This document shows positions 29,201 through 39,000 of a stretch of DNA of 60,019 nt, piece after piece. The notes beneath the pieces are model-generated. The model saw only the letters and a program-made list of their open reading frames with translations, did not search any database and was not told the DNA's origin. The stretch is from an uncultured Alphaproteobacteria bacterium (GTDB lineage: Bacteria; Pseudomonadota; Alphaproteobacteria; CADEGL01): contig CADEGL010000013.1 of assembly GCA_902826885.1 (NCBI GenBank), forward strand, positions 17,869 to 77,887, read 5' to 3'. The position numbers and the translations under genes are program-made. Within the stretch, counting starts at the first letter, position 1. The number at the start of each line of letters is the position of its first letter.

Positions 29201-31519
29201 TCAAGCGCGCGGAACGAAGACCACCTCGACCCGGACATTCTCGATCCCGTGGGCACCTAGGTTGGCGCGCAGCACGCGCTCCACTGGCGTCGCGACCGCC
29301 TCGACCGTTTCCACCTGACGGTCGCCCTGCCACAACACAACGCGATAGCGGCCGGGCTTTGGCACCTTCCATGCCATCTCGCCGTCGCCAAAACCTTGCG
29401 CGGCGAACTCGAAGCGGTCGGTGCCGAGCTTCAGGCCCCAGATGCGCCAACGTGCTTGGATCAGGTAAGGCCGCGGCGCCTCGGACAGCATGTCGAGCCG
29501 CTCGGCCGTCCTGAGGGCGATGACGGGCGCGGGATGCGCGGCGTCCAACGCCACGTAAAGACTACCTTGATGGATGCGTTCGCCGATCACGCCTTCCGAG
29601 CGCGTGTAATCGACCGTTTTCGCCGTGGCGTGGTCAAAACGGATCGTCTGCAGCTCGCCCCGGTTCTCGACACGCCAGCGTCCGCCATCCAACGCGACGA
29701 GACGCGTATCGTAGAAACTGTCGGCGATAGCGGCAAAGCGGCTGGCGTGAACGGGGGTAACCTCCTGCTCGCGCACATAGTTCAGAATATGTTTCAACGC
29801 CTCGAGGCTGGCCGTCCGGTCGGCCGCATAGGGGTGGTAGTAGACGTTGATTGGTTTCACCCGGATCGGCATCTCGGTGTTCCGCAGCGTCTTCTCTAGA
29901 TGGCGGAAACCGAAAAATCGGTTGGACCACAGTTCGGTATAAGTGTTCTCGTTGCTGGTTGACGCATAGATCTGGCGTTGCTTGCCCACCGGCACGCCGA
30001 TAGGCGCGACCCAGGCATAAGACGGAAACTCGGGATCGAAACGTGTGTCGCCGCCGTTGATATTGCGCATACCCGCGGCGCGCGTGGCGGCAATCACCTC
30101 TTCCGCGGGCGAGGTGTTGCCCGACCATTGGTAGAGCATGACTGACTTGCCGCCTTCGGAGAACCGCTCGATGTAATCCTTGGCACCCTTGGTTTCGTTC
30201 TGCACGTCGTACGGCTTGACCGCATAGGCACGCGGCACGCGGTATCCCTTCAAGGATTCGCTCTTGAGTGCCGGATCGTCATCGTCATTGTTGACGCCCT
30301 CGCCCGCATTCCAACTCGACATTTGCCGCTTGTCGCGCGCGCGCAACGATCCCAGCAACCCGCCCAAGGACTGAGATGGACGCGGCGGATAGTATTTCAG
30401 GAACGGCCTTTCCTTCTCCGCCGTCCAATCGACGAAAAAGCCCCAATCGAAGGGATGGCTATAGCTGTGGTTCGCCATCTCGACATTCGGCAGCACGAAG
30501 ACACGACGCGCCACGCCCTGCATGGCCTCATCGCCGTACCAAGCAGGGTCGAGATCGGCCGCGATGGGCGCGACCGAGACCGGTAGCTCCGGGTAACCCT
30601 CGATGATCTCCTTGATCAGGACGTCCATCGAAAGCGTGGGCGGGTCCTGGGGATAGCGCTCGATCAGCGTGTAATTGCGCCAGCCGTCGCCGTCGATATG
30701 GCTGTAATACATGCGGCGGCCAGACAAGGTGGTGGTGTCTGGCTTAGGCAGGTCGTCGGTCCCGAAAGTGATGCGAAAGAATTCGAACGGGTTGATGAAC
30801 CAGGATCGCTTCTGCCGGTCATTGTTGAGATAGCGCGCGTATTCGGACGCCGCATAGCCGCCGGTCGGCGAGGTGACGATCAGATCCGCCTCGGTCGACG
30901 GATCGCCGTTGCGGCTGACGGAAAGGTGAATCTTGGCGCTGTTGCCCGCGACTTGAATACGGTCGAATTCGGGCAGGACGCCGGGCATCGGATATTCGAA
31001 ACCGCACAATTCCTTGTCGTAGACGGAAACCCGATAATCGTAGGTCAGATAGACGAATTCACCCGTCGAGCGCAGACCCATGAGACCGAGAAAGCGGTTG
31101 AGGCGTTCGCGCGAAAACGGTTGGCCATAGCGATTCACCTCGATACCGAACGAACCGACGACCACGAATTTCTTGCCCGAACGAAGCACGCTCTCCGCCC
31201 AGCTGATGTAGGCGTCCGGGTCCGGCACCTGTAGGCCGCGGAAGAACGTGAGAACGCCGCGCACATCGCCCATTTCCGACAAGGGCGGCAGAGGCCGGTG
31301 GATATCATGATAGCGCACGGTGAGCCCGAGATGGTTGAGCGGCATCTCGGCGAACTGATGGATGGAGCTAAGGCGAACCTTGGTGGCGGCGCCGTCATAG
31401 AGCGCGAGGATCACGCGCGGAACGGTCGCTTCGGCGGCGCGCGCTGGCACCGAAACAAGGGTGGCCCACGCGAGAATTACGATGGCCAGAATGCTGCGTA
31501 TGATCGAAATTGGCTTCAC
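29201..31519 (-). CDS. pelA: PelA deacetylase domain as a free-standing protein
   Basis: A 772-residue exported protein with signal peptide (SILAIVILAWATLVSVPARA). Residues about 35-260 match the Rossmann-like reductase-type domain of PelA; residues about 268-620 are the CE4-like deacetylase with SHIDGDGW (Asp276, Asp278) and NHSYSHPF (His351, His355) as metal and catalytic residues; the last 150 residues are beta-rich. The N-terminal hydrolase of Pseudomonas PelA is absent and is encoded elsewhere in the locus. GTG 31519 overlaps the stop of the epimerase gene as GTGA. It removes acetyl groups from the polymer in the periplasm. Confidence 0.9.
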   Translation of the reverse strand: MKPISIIRSILAIVILAWATLVSVPARAAEATVPRVILALYDGAATKVRLSSIHQFAEMPLNHLGLTVRYHDIHRPLPPLSEMGDVRGVLTFFRGLQVPDPDAYISWAESVLRSGKKFVVVGSFGIEVNRYGQPFSRERLNRFLGLMGLRSTGEFVYLTYDYRVSVYDKELCGFEYPMPGVLPEFDRIQVAGNSAKIHLSVSRNGDPSTEADLIVTSPTGGYAASEYARYLNNDRQKRSWFINPFEFFRITFGTDDLPKPDTTTLSGRRMYYSHIDGDGWRNYTLIERYPQDPPTLSMDVLIKEIIEGYPELPVSVAPIAADLDPAWYGDEAMQGVARRVFVLPNVEMANHSYSHPFDWGFFVDWTAEKERPFLKYYPPRPSQSLGGLLGSLRARDKRQMSSWNAGEGVNNDDDDPALKSESLKGYRVPRAYAVKPYDVQNETKGAKDYIERFSEGGKSVMLYQWSGNTSPAEEVIAATRAAGMRNINGGDTRFDPEFPSYAWVAPIGVPVGKQRQIYASTSNENTYTELWSNRFFGFRHLEKTLRNTEMPIRVKPINVYYHPYAADRTASLEALKHILNYVREQEVTPVHASRFAAIADSFYDTRLVALDGGRWRVENRGELQTIRFDHATAKTVDYTRSEGVIGERIHQGSLYVALDAAHPAPVIALRTAERLDMLSEAPRPYLIQARWRIWGLKLGTDRFEFAAQGFGDGEMAWKVPKPGRYRVVLWQGDRQVETVEAVATPVERVLRANLGAHGIENVRVEVVFVPRA

Positions 31520-32454
31520 CCCGCCGGTGCCAAGGAATCGAGGGTGACCTTGAGCCCGTCGCGCAGGAGCGTCTCCGCACGGACGCCCAGTTCCGCCGCA
31601 GCCTTGGCGCCATTACCGAGCGAAATACGGATATCTCCCAAACGAGCCTCGCCGAACTTGATCCGCGGCTCCTTGCCGCGCAGCTCGAACACCAGTTCCG
31701 CCAATTGCTTCACCGACGTCTGCTTGCCGGTGCAGACATTGTAGGCTTGGGCCGGATGCTTACCGGCGTTCGCCATGGCGGCCAAGAGTATCCGCACGAC
31801 GTCACCGACATAGATGAAGTCGCGCGTCTGGCCCCCGTCGCCGAAAATGGTCAGTTCCTGGCCGCGAATGACGCGGTCGGCGAAGATCGAGATCACGCCG
31901 GAATAGGGCGAGCGGGGATCCTGCCGTGGCCCGTAGACGTTGAAGAAGCGCAGGCCAATGGCGGGCACCTTGTGAACCAGCCATGCGACCCGCGCATGCA
32001 ACTCACAGCCCAGCTTATCCGCGCCGTAGGCCGAGATCGGCCGCACGGAGGAGGATTCTGTCAGGGGCATTTCGGGATTGTCGCCGAACACCGCCGCGGA
32101 CGAGGCGTAAACCACCGGCACGGGCGCGCCGGCCGGGCCTTTGCGGGCGGAATCGAAGACGTGGATCGCGCCACCCAAATTTACACGGTGCGTCCCCACC
32201 CAATCCTGGTTGCCGCGCTCGACCGATGCGATGGCGGCCAAGTGGAAACAGCCGTCCATCCCTGTCATCGCCGCGCGCACGGTGTCCGCGTCCGCCACGT
32301 CGCCGATCACGATCTCGGCTGCCTTCGGCGCGTTCTTGCGATGTCCGGTGGACAGATCGTCGAGAATACGCACCTGGTCGCCCCGTGCCACAAGCGCATC
32401 CGCCAAGTGCGAACCGATAAACCCGCAGCCGCCCGTGACGAGGTAGGTCGCCAT
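31516..32454 (-). CDS. pelX: NAD-dependent UDP-sugar 4-epimerase, PelX-like
   Basis: A 312-residue extended SDR with the NAD motif TGGCGFIG, DLSTGH, the Ser of YASSAAVFG and the catalytic YGADK (Y-x3-K), then LRFFNVYGPRQDP, which is the GalE/WbpP-type pattern. The ATG at 32454 has GGAGGG upstream. Its coupling to the deacetylase gene points to the Pel pathway: in some pseudomonads PelX interconverts UDP-GlcNAc and UDP-GalNAc for Pel. A general GalE-type role is the alternative. Confidence 0.85.
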   Translation of the reverse strand: MATYLVTGGCGFIGSHLADALVARGDQVRILDDLSTGHRKNAPKAAEIVIGDVADADTVRAAMTGMDGCFHLAAIASVERGNQDWVGTHRVNLGGAIHVFDSARKGPAGAPVPVVYASSAAVFGDNPEMPLTESSSVRPISAYGADKLGCELHARVAWLVHKVPAIGLRFFNVYGPRQDPRSPYSGVISIFADRVIRGQELTIFGDGGQTRDFIYVGDVVRILLAAMANAGKHPAQAYNVCTGKQTSVKQLAELVFELRGKEPRIKFGEARLGDIRISLGNGAKAAAELGVRAETLLRDGLKVTLDSLAPAG

Positions 32455-32578
32455 TTTTCCCTCCGTTTCGATCGACTGTCCGGAAGCACGGCAAATCTGT
32501 CAACCGAAGGAGTTGTACAGGGCTGCCCTTTCCGTTAAAGCCCGGCGAGGTTTCGTGCCCACCATGGAGCATTCTTCA

Positions 32579-32986
32579 ATGATGCGATTCGCCGCCATCT
32601 TTTTTTCCGCCGCCGCGCTTGCCATCTGGGCCGCGCCGCCCTCTCTCGCCGCAGGCGACGTGACCGCCGGCGAGAAAGCCTTCAAGAAGTGCGCGGTCTG
32701 CCACACCGTGGCCGCAGGCAAGACCAAGCCCACCGGCCCGAATCTTCTGGGCGTGGTCGGCCGCAAGGCGGGCAGCGCGGATTACAAGTATTCCGATGCG
32801 ATCCAGAAGGCTGCGGCCAAAGGCTTGATTTGGGACGAAAAGAATCTCAACGCCTATGTCGAAGATCCGAAGAAGTTTCTGGCTGAGTATACGGGCGACA
32901 CCAAGGCAATGAACAAGATGCAGTTCAGCTTGAAGAACCCCAAGGAGCGCGAAGACATCATCGCCTACTTGAAGTCGCTGAAGTAA
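32579..32986 (+). CDS. Class I c-type cytochrome
   Basis: The product has a signal peptide (MMRFAAIFFSAAALAIWAAPPSLAA is the leader region, cut before GDVTAG), one haem site CAVCH (Cys38, Cys41, His42) and a C-terminal axial Met114 in NKMQFSL. It resembles cytochrome c2/c550 electron carriers of alphaproteobacteria. The tandem ATG at 32579/32582 follows GGAG by nine bases; upstream starts would extend the signal peptide without an obvious reason. It is divergent from pelX, and a bidirectional terminator follows it. Confidence 0.92.
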   Translation: MMRFAAIFFSAAALAIWAAPPSLAAGDVTAGEKAFKKCAVCHTVAAGKTKPTGPNLLGVVGRKAGSADYKYSDAIQKAAAKGLIWDEKNLNAYVEDPKKFLAEYTGDTKAMNKMQFSLKNPKEREDIIAYLKSLK

Positions 32987-33005
32987 CTGTCACGCCCATG
33001 AAAAT

Positions 33006-33039
33006 GAAGCGGCGCCGGGATCGCTTCCGGCGCCGCTTC
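33006..33039. terminator. Bidirectional intrinsic terminator
   Basis: A perfect 13-bp inverted repeat, GAAGCGGCGCCGG against CCGGCGCCGCTTC with an 8-nt loop, flanked by AAAA on the left and GTTT on the right. It separates the convergent cytochrome c and aminotransferase genes and can serve both. Confidence 0.85.
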
Positions 33040-33056
33040 CGTTTCAGGGCACCCCG

Positions 33057-34394
33057 TCAGGCTGGCAGACGCCCGATCGCCGCGTCGACCGATTGGCCTA
33101 GCTTGTCGACAATCTCGTCTAGCAGCTCGTCCTTCAGATTGTACGGCGGCGCCAGGATGATGTGGTCGCCGTGCTTGCCGTCGATCGTGCCGCCCATGGG
33201 ATAGAGGATCAGGCCGCGCGCCATCATCTCGCGGTTGATCTCCTGGTTCAGCTTGTGCTTCGGGTCGAAGGTCTCCTTCGTCGCCCGGTCCTTGACCAGT
33301 TCGATGCACTGAAACAGGCCCCGGCCGCGGATGTCGCCGACATGGTGGTGATTGCCGAAGCGCTCCTGGAGCTTCGTCTCCAGCATGCCGCCCAAACGCC
33401 GCACATTGGCCAGGAGCCCTTCTTCCTTGATGACTTTCTGCACCGCCAAGGCGCCAGCGCAAGCCGCCGTATGGCCCATATAGGTATGGCCGTGCTGGAA
33501 GGAGCCGCTGCCCTTCGCGAAAGGCTCGACCACTTTCTCGCCGACCAGCACCGCGCCGATGGCCTGGTAGCCGCCGCCGAGACCCTTGGCCATGGTGAGA
33601 AGGTCGGGCGAGATGCCTTCCTGCTCGCAGGCATAGAGCGTGCCCGTGCGGCCCATGCCGCACATGACCTCGTCGAGGATCAGCAGAACGCCGTAGCGGT
33701 CGCAGATCTCGCGGATACGCTTAAAATAGCCAGGCACGGCGGGCAAGGCGCCCGCGGTGGCGCCGACGACGGGCTCGGCGATGAACGCCGCCACCGTCTC
33801 GGGGCCCAGCTTCTTGATCGCCGTTTCCAGCTCGTCCGCGACGCGGCGGCCATAAACCTCCTCGGACTCATCATCACGCTTGTCGCGATAGGCATAGCAA
33901 GGCGCGATATGGTGCGCGACGTCCAGCATGTACGGCTCGTACGGCGCGCGGCGCGCGAAATTGCCGCTGACGGAGAGGGCGCCCAGCGTGTTGCCGTGAT
34001 AGCTCTGGCGCCGCGCGATGACGTGATGGCGCTTGGGCTCGCCCTTCTCCAGGAAATACTGCCGCGCCATTTTGATCGCGGCTTCGGTCGCCTCGGAGCC
34101 GCTGGAGACGAACCAGACCTTCTCGAGCCCGTCGGGCGCGTCCGCGATCAGCGTATCGGCCAGCTTCTCCATCGGGTCGGTCGAGAAGAACGAGTTGGAG
34201 ACATAGGGCAGCTTGCCGAGCTGTTCAGTGATGGCGGCGATCACCGCCGGATGGTTGTGGCCGAGGCAGGAAACCGCTGCCCCGCCCGAACCGTCGATAT
34301 AGCGCTTGCCGTTCTTGTCATAGATGAACGGCCCTTCGCCGCGCACGGCGACGGGATATTCGTTGCGCAGATTGCGATGAAAAACGTGGCTCAT
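33057..34394 (-). CDS. Class III (omega) aminotransferase
   Basis: A PLP enzyme of 445 residues: YIDGSGGAAVSCLGH at the start, SSGSEATEAAIKMARQY, SYHGNTLGALS, LILDEVMCGMGRTG and the Schiff-base Lys270 in TMAKGLGGGYQ. This is the fold group I, class III pattern of omega-amino acid:pyruvate and similar transaminases. The ATG at 34394 has GAGGCG seven bases upstream and is preferred over the ATG at 34415. Substrate is open; no neighbour helps. Confidence 0.93.
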   Translation of the reverse strand: MSHVFHRNLRNEYPVAVRGEGPFIYDKNGKRYIDGSGGAAVSCLGHNHPAVIAAITEQLGKLPYVSNSFFSTDPMEKLADTLIADAPDGLEKVWFVSSGSEATEAAIKMARQYFLEKGEPKRHHVIARRQSYHGNTLGALSVSGNFARRAPYEPYMLDVAHHIAPCYAYRDKRDDESEEVYGRRVADELETAIKKLGPETVAAFIAEPVVGATAGALPAVPGYFKRIREICDRYGVLLILDEVMCGMGRTGTLYACEQEGISPDLLTMAKGLGGGYQAIGAVLVGEKVVEPFAKGSGSFQHGHTYMGHTAACAGALAVQKVIKEEGLLANVRRLGGMLETKLQERFGNHHHVGDIRGRGLFQCIELVKDRATKETFDPKHKLNQEINREMMARGLILYPMGGTIDGKHGDHIILAPPYNLKDELLDEIVDKLGQSVDAAIGRLPA

Positions 34395-34559
34395 AGTGGC
34401 GCCTCGGCGGCTCATGTTGGCGGGGCGCTCATACTATCGGCCTAAATTGGGCGGCACAAATCCCGCGAATTGCCGGGCTCCGGCGCCGCCGATATGATGC
34501 GCCACGCCGCGGGAAACACCGGTCCGGCGTCCCTGCCACTCGATCCAGCCGAGCACGCC

Positions 34560-35075
34560 ATGAACCTCAAGGACCATATCCGCGGCATCCCGGATTTTCC
34601 GAAGCCGGGCATCCTTTTCTATGACATCTCGACGCTGCTCTCGAACGCCAAGGCATGGCGCGCGACGGTGGATCAGATGGAGGCCGCCATCATGCCGCTG
34701 AAGCCGGACATGCTGGTCGGCATCGAGTCGCGCGGTTTTCTGGTCGCGGCCCCTCTGGCGTTGGAGCTGGGCTGCGGGTTCGGCATGGTGCGCAAGAAGG
34801 GCAAGCTGCCGGGCAAGACAATCTCCTTCAGCTACGCGCTGGAATACGGTACCGACACGATCGAAGTGCAGGCCGATCTGGTAAAGCCGGGCCAGACCGT
34901 CGTGGTGCTCGACGATCTGCTGGCCACCGGGGGCACGGCCGCCGCCGCGGTCGAGCTGTGCCGCAAGGTCGGCGCCACGGTGAAGGGCGCCGCCTTCATC
35001 ATCGAACTGGCCTTCCTCAACGGCCGGAAGAAACTGGACGTCCCGACCACCGCGCTGGTCAGCTACGACAGTTGA
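34560..35075 (+). CDS. apt: Adenine phosphoribosyltransferase
   Basis: A 171-residue cytosolic enzyme that makes AMP from adenine and PRPP. It begins [22 protein letters not shown] (family: IPDFPKPGI), has [13 protein letters not shown], and the PRPP-binding loop [12 protein letters not shown]. The frame is open to 34470, but family members start at the ATG at 34560. A short ATGGCCC/GGGCCAT hairpin overlaps its stop codon. Confidence 0.96.
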   Translation: MNLKDHIRGIPDFPKPGILFYDISTLLSNAKAWRATVDQMEAAIMPLKPDMLVGIESRGFLVAAPLALELGCGFGMVRKKGKLPGKTISFSYALEYGTDTIEVQADLVKPGQTVVVLDDLLATGGTAAAAVELCRKVGATVKGAAFIIELAFLNGRKKLDVPTTALVSYDS

Positions 35076-35387
35076 TGGCCCATCGGGCCATGCTGGCCAC
35101 CTCCAATTTTCGCATGAACGGTTAGGTTTTCCCCTGCTGGTTCTCCCTCTGCATTACAAAATGCAAGGTTGGCCGGTGCGTGCGAGACGGCAATCGAGAC
35201 TTTGAGAAGCCCCCACGCCGCCGCAGACGCCGCCGTTAGGGTCCGACCCCCGCCATAAAGCGCGAATTTCGCTCTCAAACCGACTAACCGGTTTGGATCG
35301 GCGCAGCCCGGCGCAATCTGCACCGGCGTCCCGAGCTAACTATCTGATTTGGCATAAATATTGCTCGAAATTTACTAGGTTTTGGCC
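35076..35387 (+). promoter_or_regulatory. 312-bp gap with a likely promoter for the sensor-kinase operon
   Basis: No gene is seen. A hairpin (ATGGCCC-atc-GGGCCAT) lies at 35075-35091 at the end of apt and another (CAAACCG/CGGTTTG) at 35276-35295. Near the right edge TTGGCA (35349-35354) and TTACTA (35372-35377) stand 17 bp apart, a plausible sigma70-type promoter, in the AT-rich stretch just before the sensor gene. Transcription would start about 35384, leaving almost no leader if the ATG at 35388 is used. Confidence 0.45.
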
Positions 35388-36026
35388 ATGATGAGGTCGG
35401 ATCGTGCAGCCAACGGGGCCAGCGTAAGCAGGATGTCGCGCCATCGTGCGAACCGATTCCTATCGGCGCCCTGCGGCTCTTTGAGCCGGCGGGACAGCCT
35501 GCTCGTTTTGTCCGCGGGCATCGCGGCGTGTTTCTTCGGCGGCATATCCGTGGCGCGCGCCACAAACGCCAGTGCGTCGGCCCCGCAAAACCTTCCGCGC
35601 CCGACCGGCACGATCGTGCTGTCGGTCAAAGGCCAGATTTCCAACACCAACGCGCCGGGCCGCGCCGACTTCGATCGTGCCATGCTGGAAGCACTGGGTA
35701 TTTCCAGTATCGAAGCCACCTCGCCATGGAGCGACGGACGCCGGAAATTCCACGGTGTTTTAGCCCGCGACGTGCTGTTGGCCGTGGGCGCCCAGGGACA
35801 GGTGGTTACGGCCACCGGGCAGGATGACTACTCGGTCGACATCCCTGCTTCCGACTTCATGCGCTATCCGGTCCTGCTGGCACTCCAGATGGACGGCAAG
35901 TACCTGCAACTGCGCAACCAGGGCCCGGTGCTGATTGTCTATCCCCGCGACGATTACACGGAACTGGCCACGCCTACGCTGACGCGCAAGTCGGTGGGAA
36001 TGCTGCGCGAGATCACTGTCCGATGA
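35388..36026 (+). CDS. Periplasmic SUOX-fold (molybdopterin oxidoreductase-like) sensor partner
   Basis: A 212-residue exported protein: an Arg-rich start, a hydrophobic segment (SLLVLSAGIAACFFGGISVA) and a mature domain of the oxidoreductase molybdopterin-binding type (TIVLSVKGQISNTN, RKFHGVLARDVLLAVGA, QDDYSVDIPASDF, GPVLIVYPRDD). The mature part has no cysteine, so the cofactor ligand of true sulfite oxidase-type enzymes is missing. Its stop overlaps the start of the hybrid kinase (ATGA). The likely role is ligand sensing in the periplasm for that kinase. Alternative starts at 35391 or 35433 are possible. Confidence 0.8.
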   Translation: MMRSDRAANGASVSRMSRHRANRFLSAPCGSLSRRDSLLVLSAGIAACFFGGISVARATNASASAPQNLPRPTGTIVLSVKGQISNTNAPGRADFDRAMLEALGISSIEATSPWSDGRRKFHGVLARDVLLAVGAQGQVVTATGQDDYSVDIPASDFMRYPVLLALQMDGKYLQLRNQGPVLIVYPRDDYTELATPTLTRKSVGMLREITVR

Positions 36027-39000
36027 ACCGCCTGGCCCGCTTTCGCGGCTATGGCATCCTGATTGCCGCCGGCATCATTTTCTCGATCAGCGTGTTCTTC
36101 AGCGTCGACAAGATGCTGAAAGAGCAGGTCGAGGTCAGCAAAGGCGAACGCGAGAACATCATCTGGGCCACGACACAGGCCGAGATCGAATTCTACCGTT
36201 TCCTCGGCGCGCTGACCAATTTGGCCCACGAGGAGCCGGGTGCGACACCAGAAGAAACCGTGCGGCGTTACGAGATCCTGCTCGGCAAGATCAATACCCT
36301 GCGCGAAGGCGCTTTCGCCCAGAACCTACGGGCGGTCGAGGGCGCGGACGCGCTGGTCGGTCCGGTGTGGGAAGCGTTGGAGAAGATCGAGCCTGCGATG
36401 AATTTCCTGCGCCGGGGCGACAAGCCGGCCATCGCCAAGATCCAGGCACAGGTTGAGACGCTGACCAAGCCCATGCACCAGCTTTCGAACCAGGCGCGCC
36501 AGGTCGATGACGCGGCCGGCGCCGATCGGCGGGCGCGCATCAAGGAAGTCTATGTCGAGTTGGTCGGCTATTTCATTGGCATCCTGGCCAGCGGCAGCAT
36601 CCTTGTGATCCTGCTGTTCCGCGGCGTCCGGCGCGCCCAACGGCTGCTCGAGGAACGCGAGCGCACCGAGGAACGCCTGCGCGAAAGCGAACAGCGCTTC
36701 CGCGACTTCGCATCGTCCGCCTCCGACTGGTTGTGGGACACGGACGACCGCTTGCGTTTCACGTATTTCTCGAAAGGCTATCTGGAACGTGTCGGCGTCA
36801 ACGCCGTTTCGATCCTGGGCAAGACGTTCGAGGAAATCGCGGTCGTCGAGCCGGACGACCAGCGCTGGATGGAGTTCCGCAGCCTGTTGGCGCGGCATCA
36901 ACCATTCCGCGAGTTCCGTTTGCAGCTTCGCACCACCGGTTCCGCGCCGCGCCACATCAAGGTTAGCGGCGTGCCGATCTTCGACAAGGATGGCAACCTG
37001 GTCAGCTACCGCGGCACGGGCACCGACATCACCGAACAGGTCGATGCCGAGCGCGAGGCCAATCGAGTTCGCGCGCTCTTGGGCGACGCGGTCGAATCGC
37101 TGGCCGAAGGCTTCATCCTGTTCGACCCCGACGACCGCCTGGTCCTCACCAACACGCGCTGCCGCAACATGTTCTCGGATATCGCCCATCTGTTTGAGCC
37201 GGGCACGACGTACGAGAACATCATACGTGGCGCGGTCGGCTCCGGCGCCGTCGCGGTGCCGGCCGGCATGGATGCCGAGGCCTACATTCGGGCACGCCTC
37301 GAACAACACCACAATCCGAAGGGCTCGCTGGAACAGCAACTGGCGGGTGGCGTGTGGATTCAAGTCAACGACCAGGTTCTCAGCAACGGATGGCGGGTCG
37401 GCACCCGCGTCGACATCACCGAAATCAAGGTCCGCGAAGAGGCATTCCGCCGCGAGGCTTTGATCTGGGAGCAGATGTACGACGGCGTGATGATCACCGA
37501 CCTGATGGGCACGATCACGAATTGGAACCCGGCCGCCCAAGCCATGTTTGGCTACACCTCGGACGAGATGCTGGGCCGCACCCCCGACTTCCTAAGCTCG
37601 AAGGACAGCGCCCAAGGGCTCAGCATCGAGATCCTCGAGGGCGTGGGCCATGCGGGCCGCTGGAACGGCGAGATGCGCTTTGTCCGCAAGAACGGCTCGG
37701 AAGGCATTTCTCAAACCGTCGTGGTGCCGCTGCGCAACGAGGCCAGCCAGCCGATCGCCGCCATCTGGGTTAACCAGGACGTGACCGAGCGCAAGCGTTC
37801 GGAAGAAGCACTGCGCACTGCCAAGGAGCAAGCCGAGTCCGCCAACATCGCCAAGTCGCGCTTCCTCGCCACCATGAGCCATGAAATCCGCACGCCCATG
37901 AACGGCGTGCTCGGCATGCTCGAATTGCTGCTCGACACCAAGCTGGCCGATGAGCAACGCAATTATATCGACACGGCGCGGAAGTCGGGCGAAGGGCTCC
38001 TGGTCATCATCGACGACATTCTCGACTTCTCGAAGATGGAGGCCGGCAAACTCGCGCTGGAGAATGTCAGCTTCGACCTGCGCGACGTGACGGAAAACGT
38101 CCTAGACCTTCTTGCTCTGCGCGCCCAAGCCAAGGGCATCGAGTTGTCCGCGTTCATCGACCCCGCCGTGCCCAAGCGGTTGCGCGGCGACCCGGGCCGC
38201 CTGCGCCAGATCATTCTCAACCTGGTCGGTAATGCCATCAAGTTCACCGACCGCGGTGGCGTTGGCCTAACGGTCACTTCGAAGGCGGGTATCGCAGGCC
38301 GAGCCTCTGTCCGCTTCGAGATCGCGGACACGGGTGTCGGCATCCCGGTCGAACGTCAAACCGAGATGTTCAGCGAGTTTACCCAGGCCGATCCTTCGAC
38401 GACCCGCAAATACGGCGGCACGGGGCTGGGCCTTGCCATCTCCAAGAAACTAGCCGAGTTGATGCACGGCGATATCGGCTTCTCCAGCGTGGCCAACAAG
38501 GGCAGCATCTTCTGGTTCACCGCCGAGTTCGACCGCCAGCCCGGCGTCGAGCAGCCCGAGCAGGAAGGCTGGGACGCCCGCATCGGACACCTGCGCGTTC
38601 TTGTCGTCGACGACAACGAGACCGCGGGGCGTGTCCTGGCCCGACGCTTGGCTGTGCGCGGCTTGATGGTCGATTGGGTTCAGGACGAGGATATCGCGCT
38701 GACTTCCCTGCGCAACGCGGCGTCCAAGGGCGAGCCTTTCGACGTGGCCATCGTGGATAAGACGCTGCCCGGCATGGGGGGAGAAGCGCTATGCCGCAAC
38801 ATCCGCGCGTCGGGTGACGTGGGCCGGCCCAAGCTGGTCCTGACCACACCTGTGTCACATCGCGAATCGACCGAACGAATCCTGACAGCAGGCGTTGACG
38901 TTCATATCCACAAGCCGATTCGCCAGCGCACCCTGATCGACACGTTCCTGGCCATCACGGGCCATGGTCCCATCGTCCGCCAACCCGAGTTGCCGTCCTT

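Noticed and set aside
33057-34394. Aminotransferase as part of an ectoine or taurine pathway with the maleate isomerase-family gene
   Set aside because: The two are about 6 kb apart with unrelated genes between them and no further pathway gene is present.
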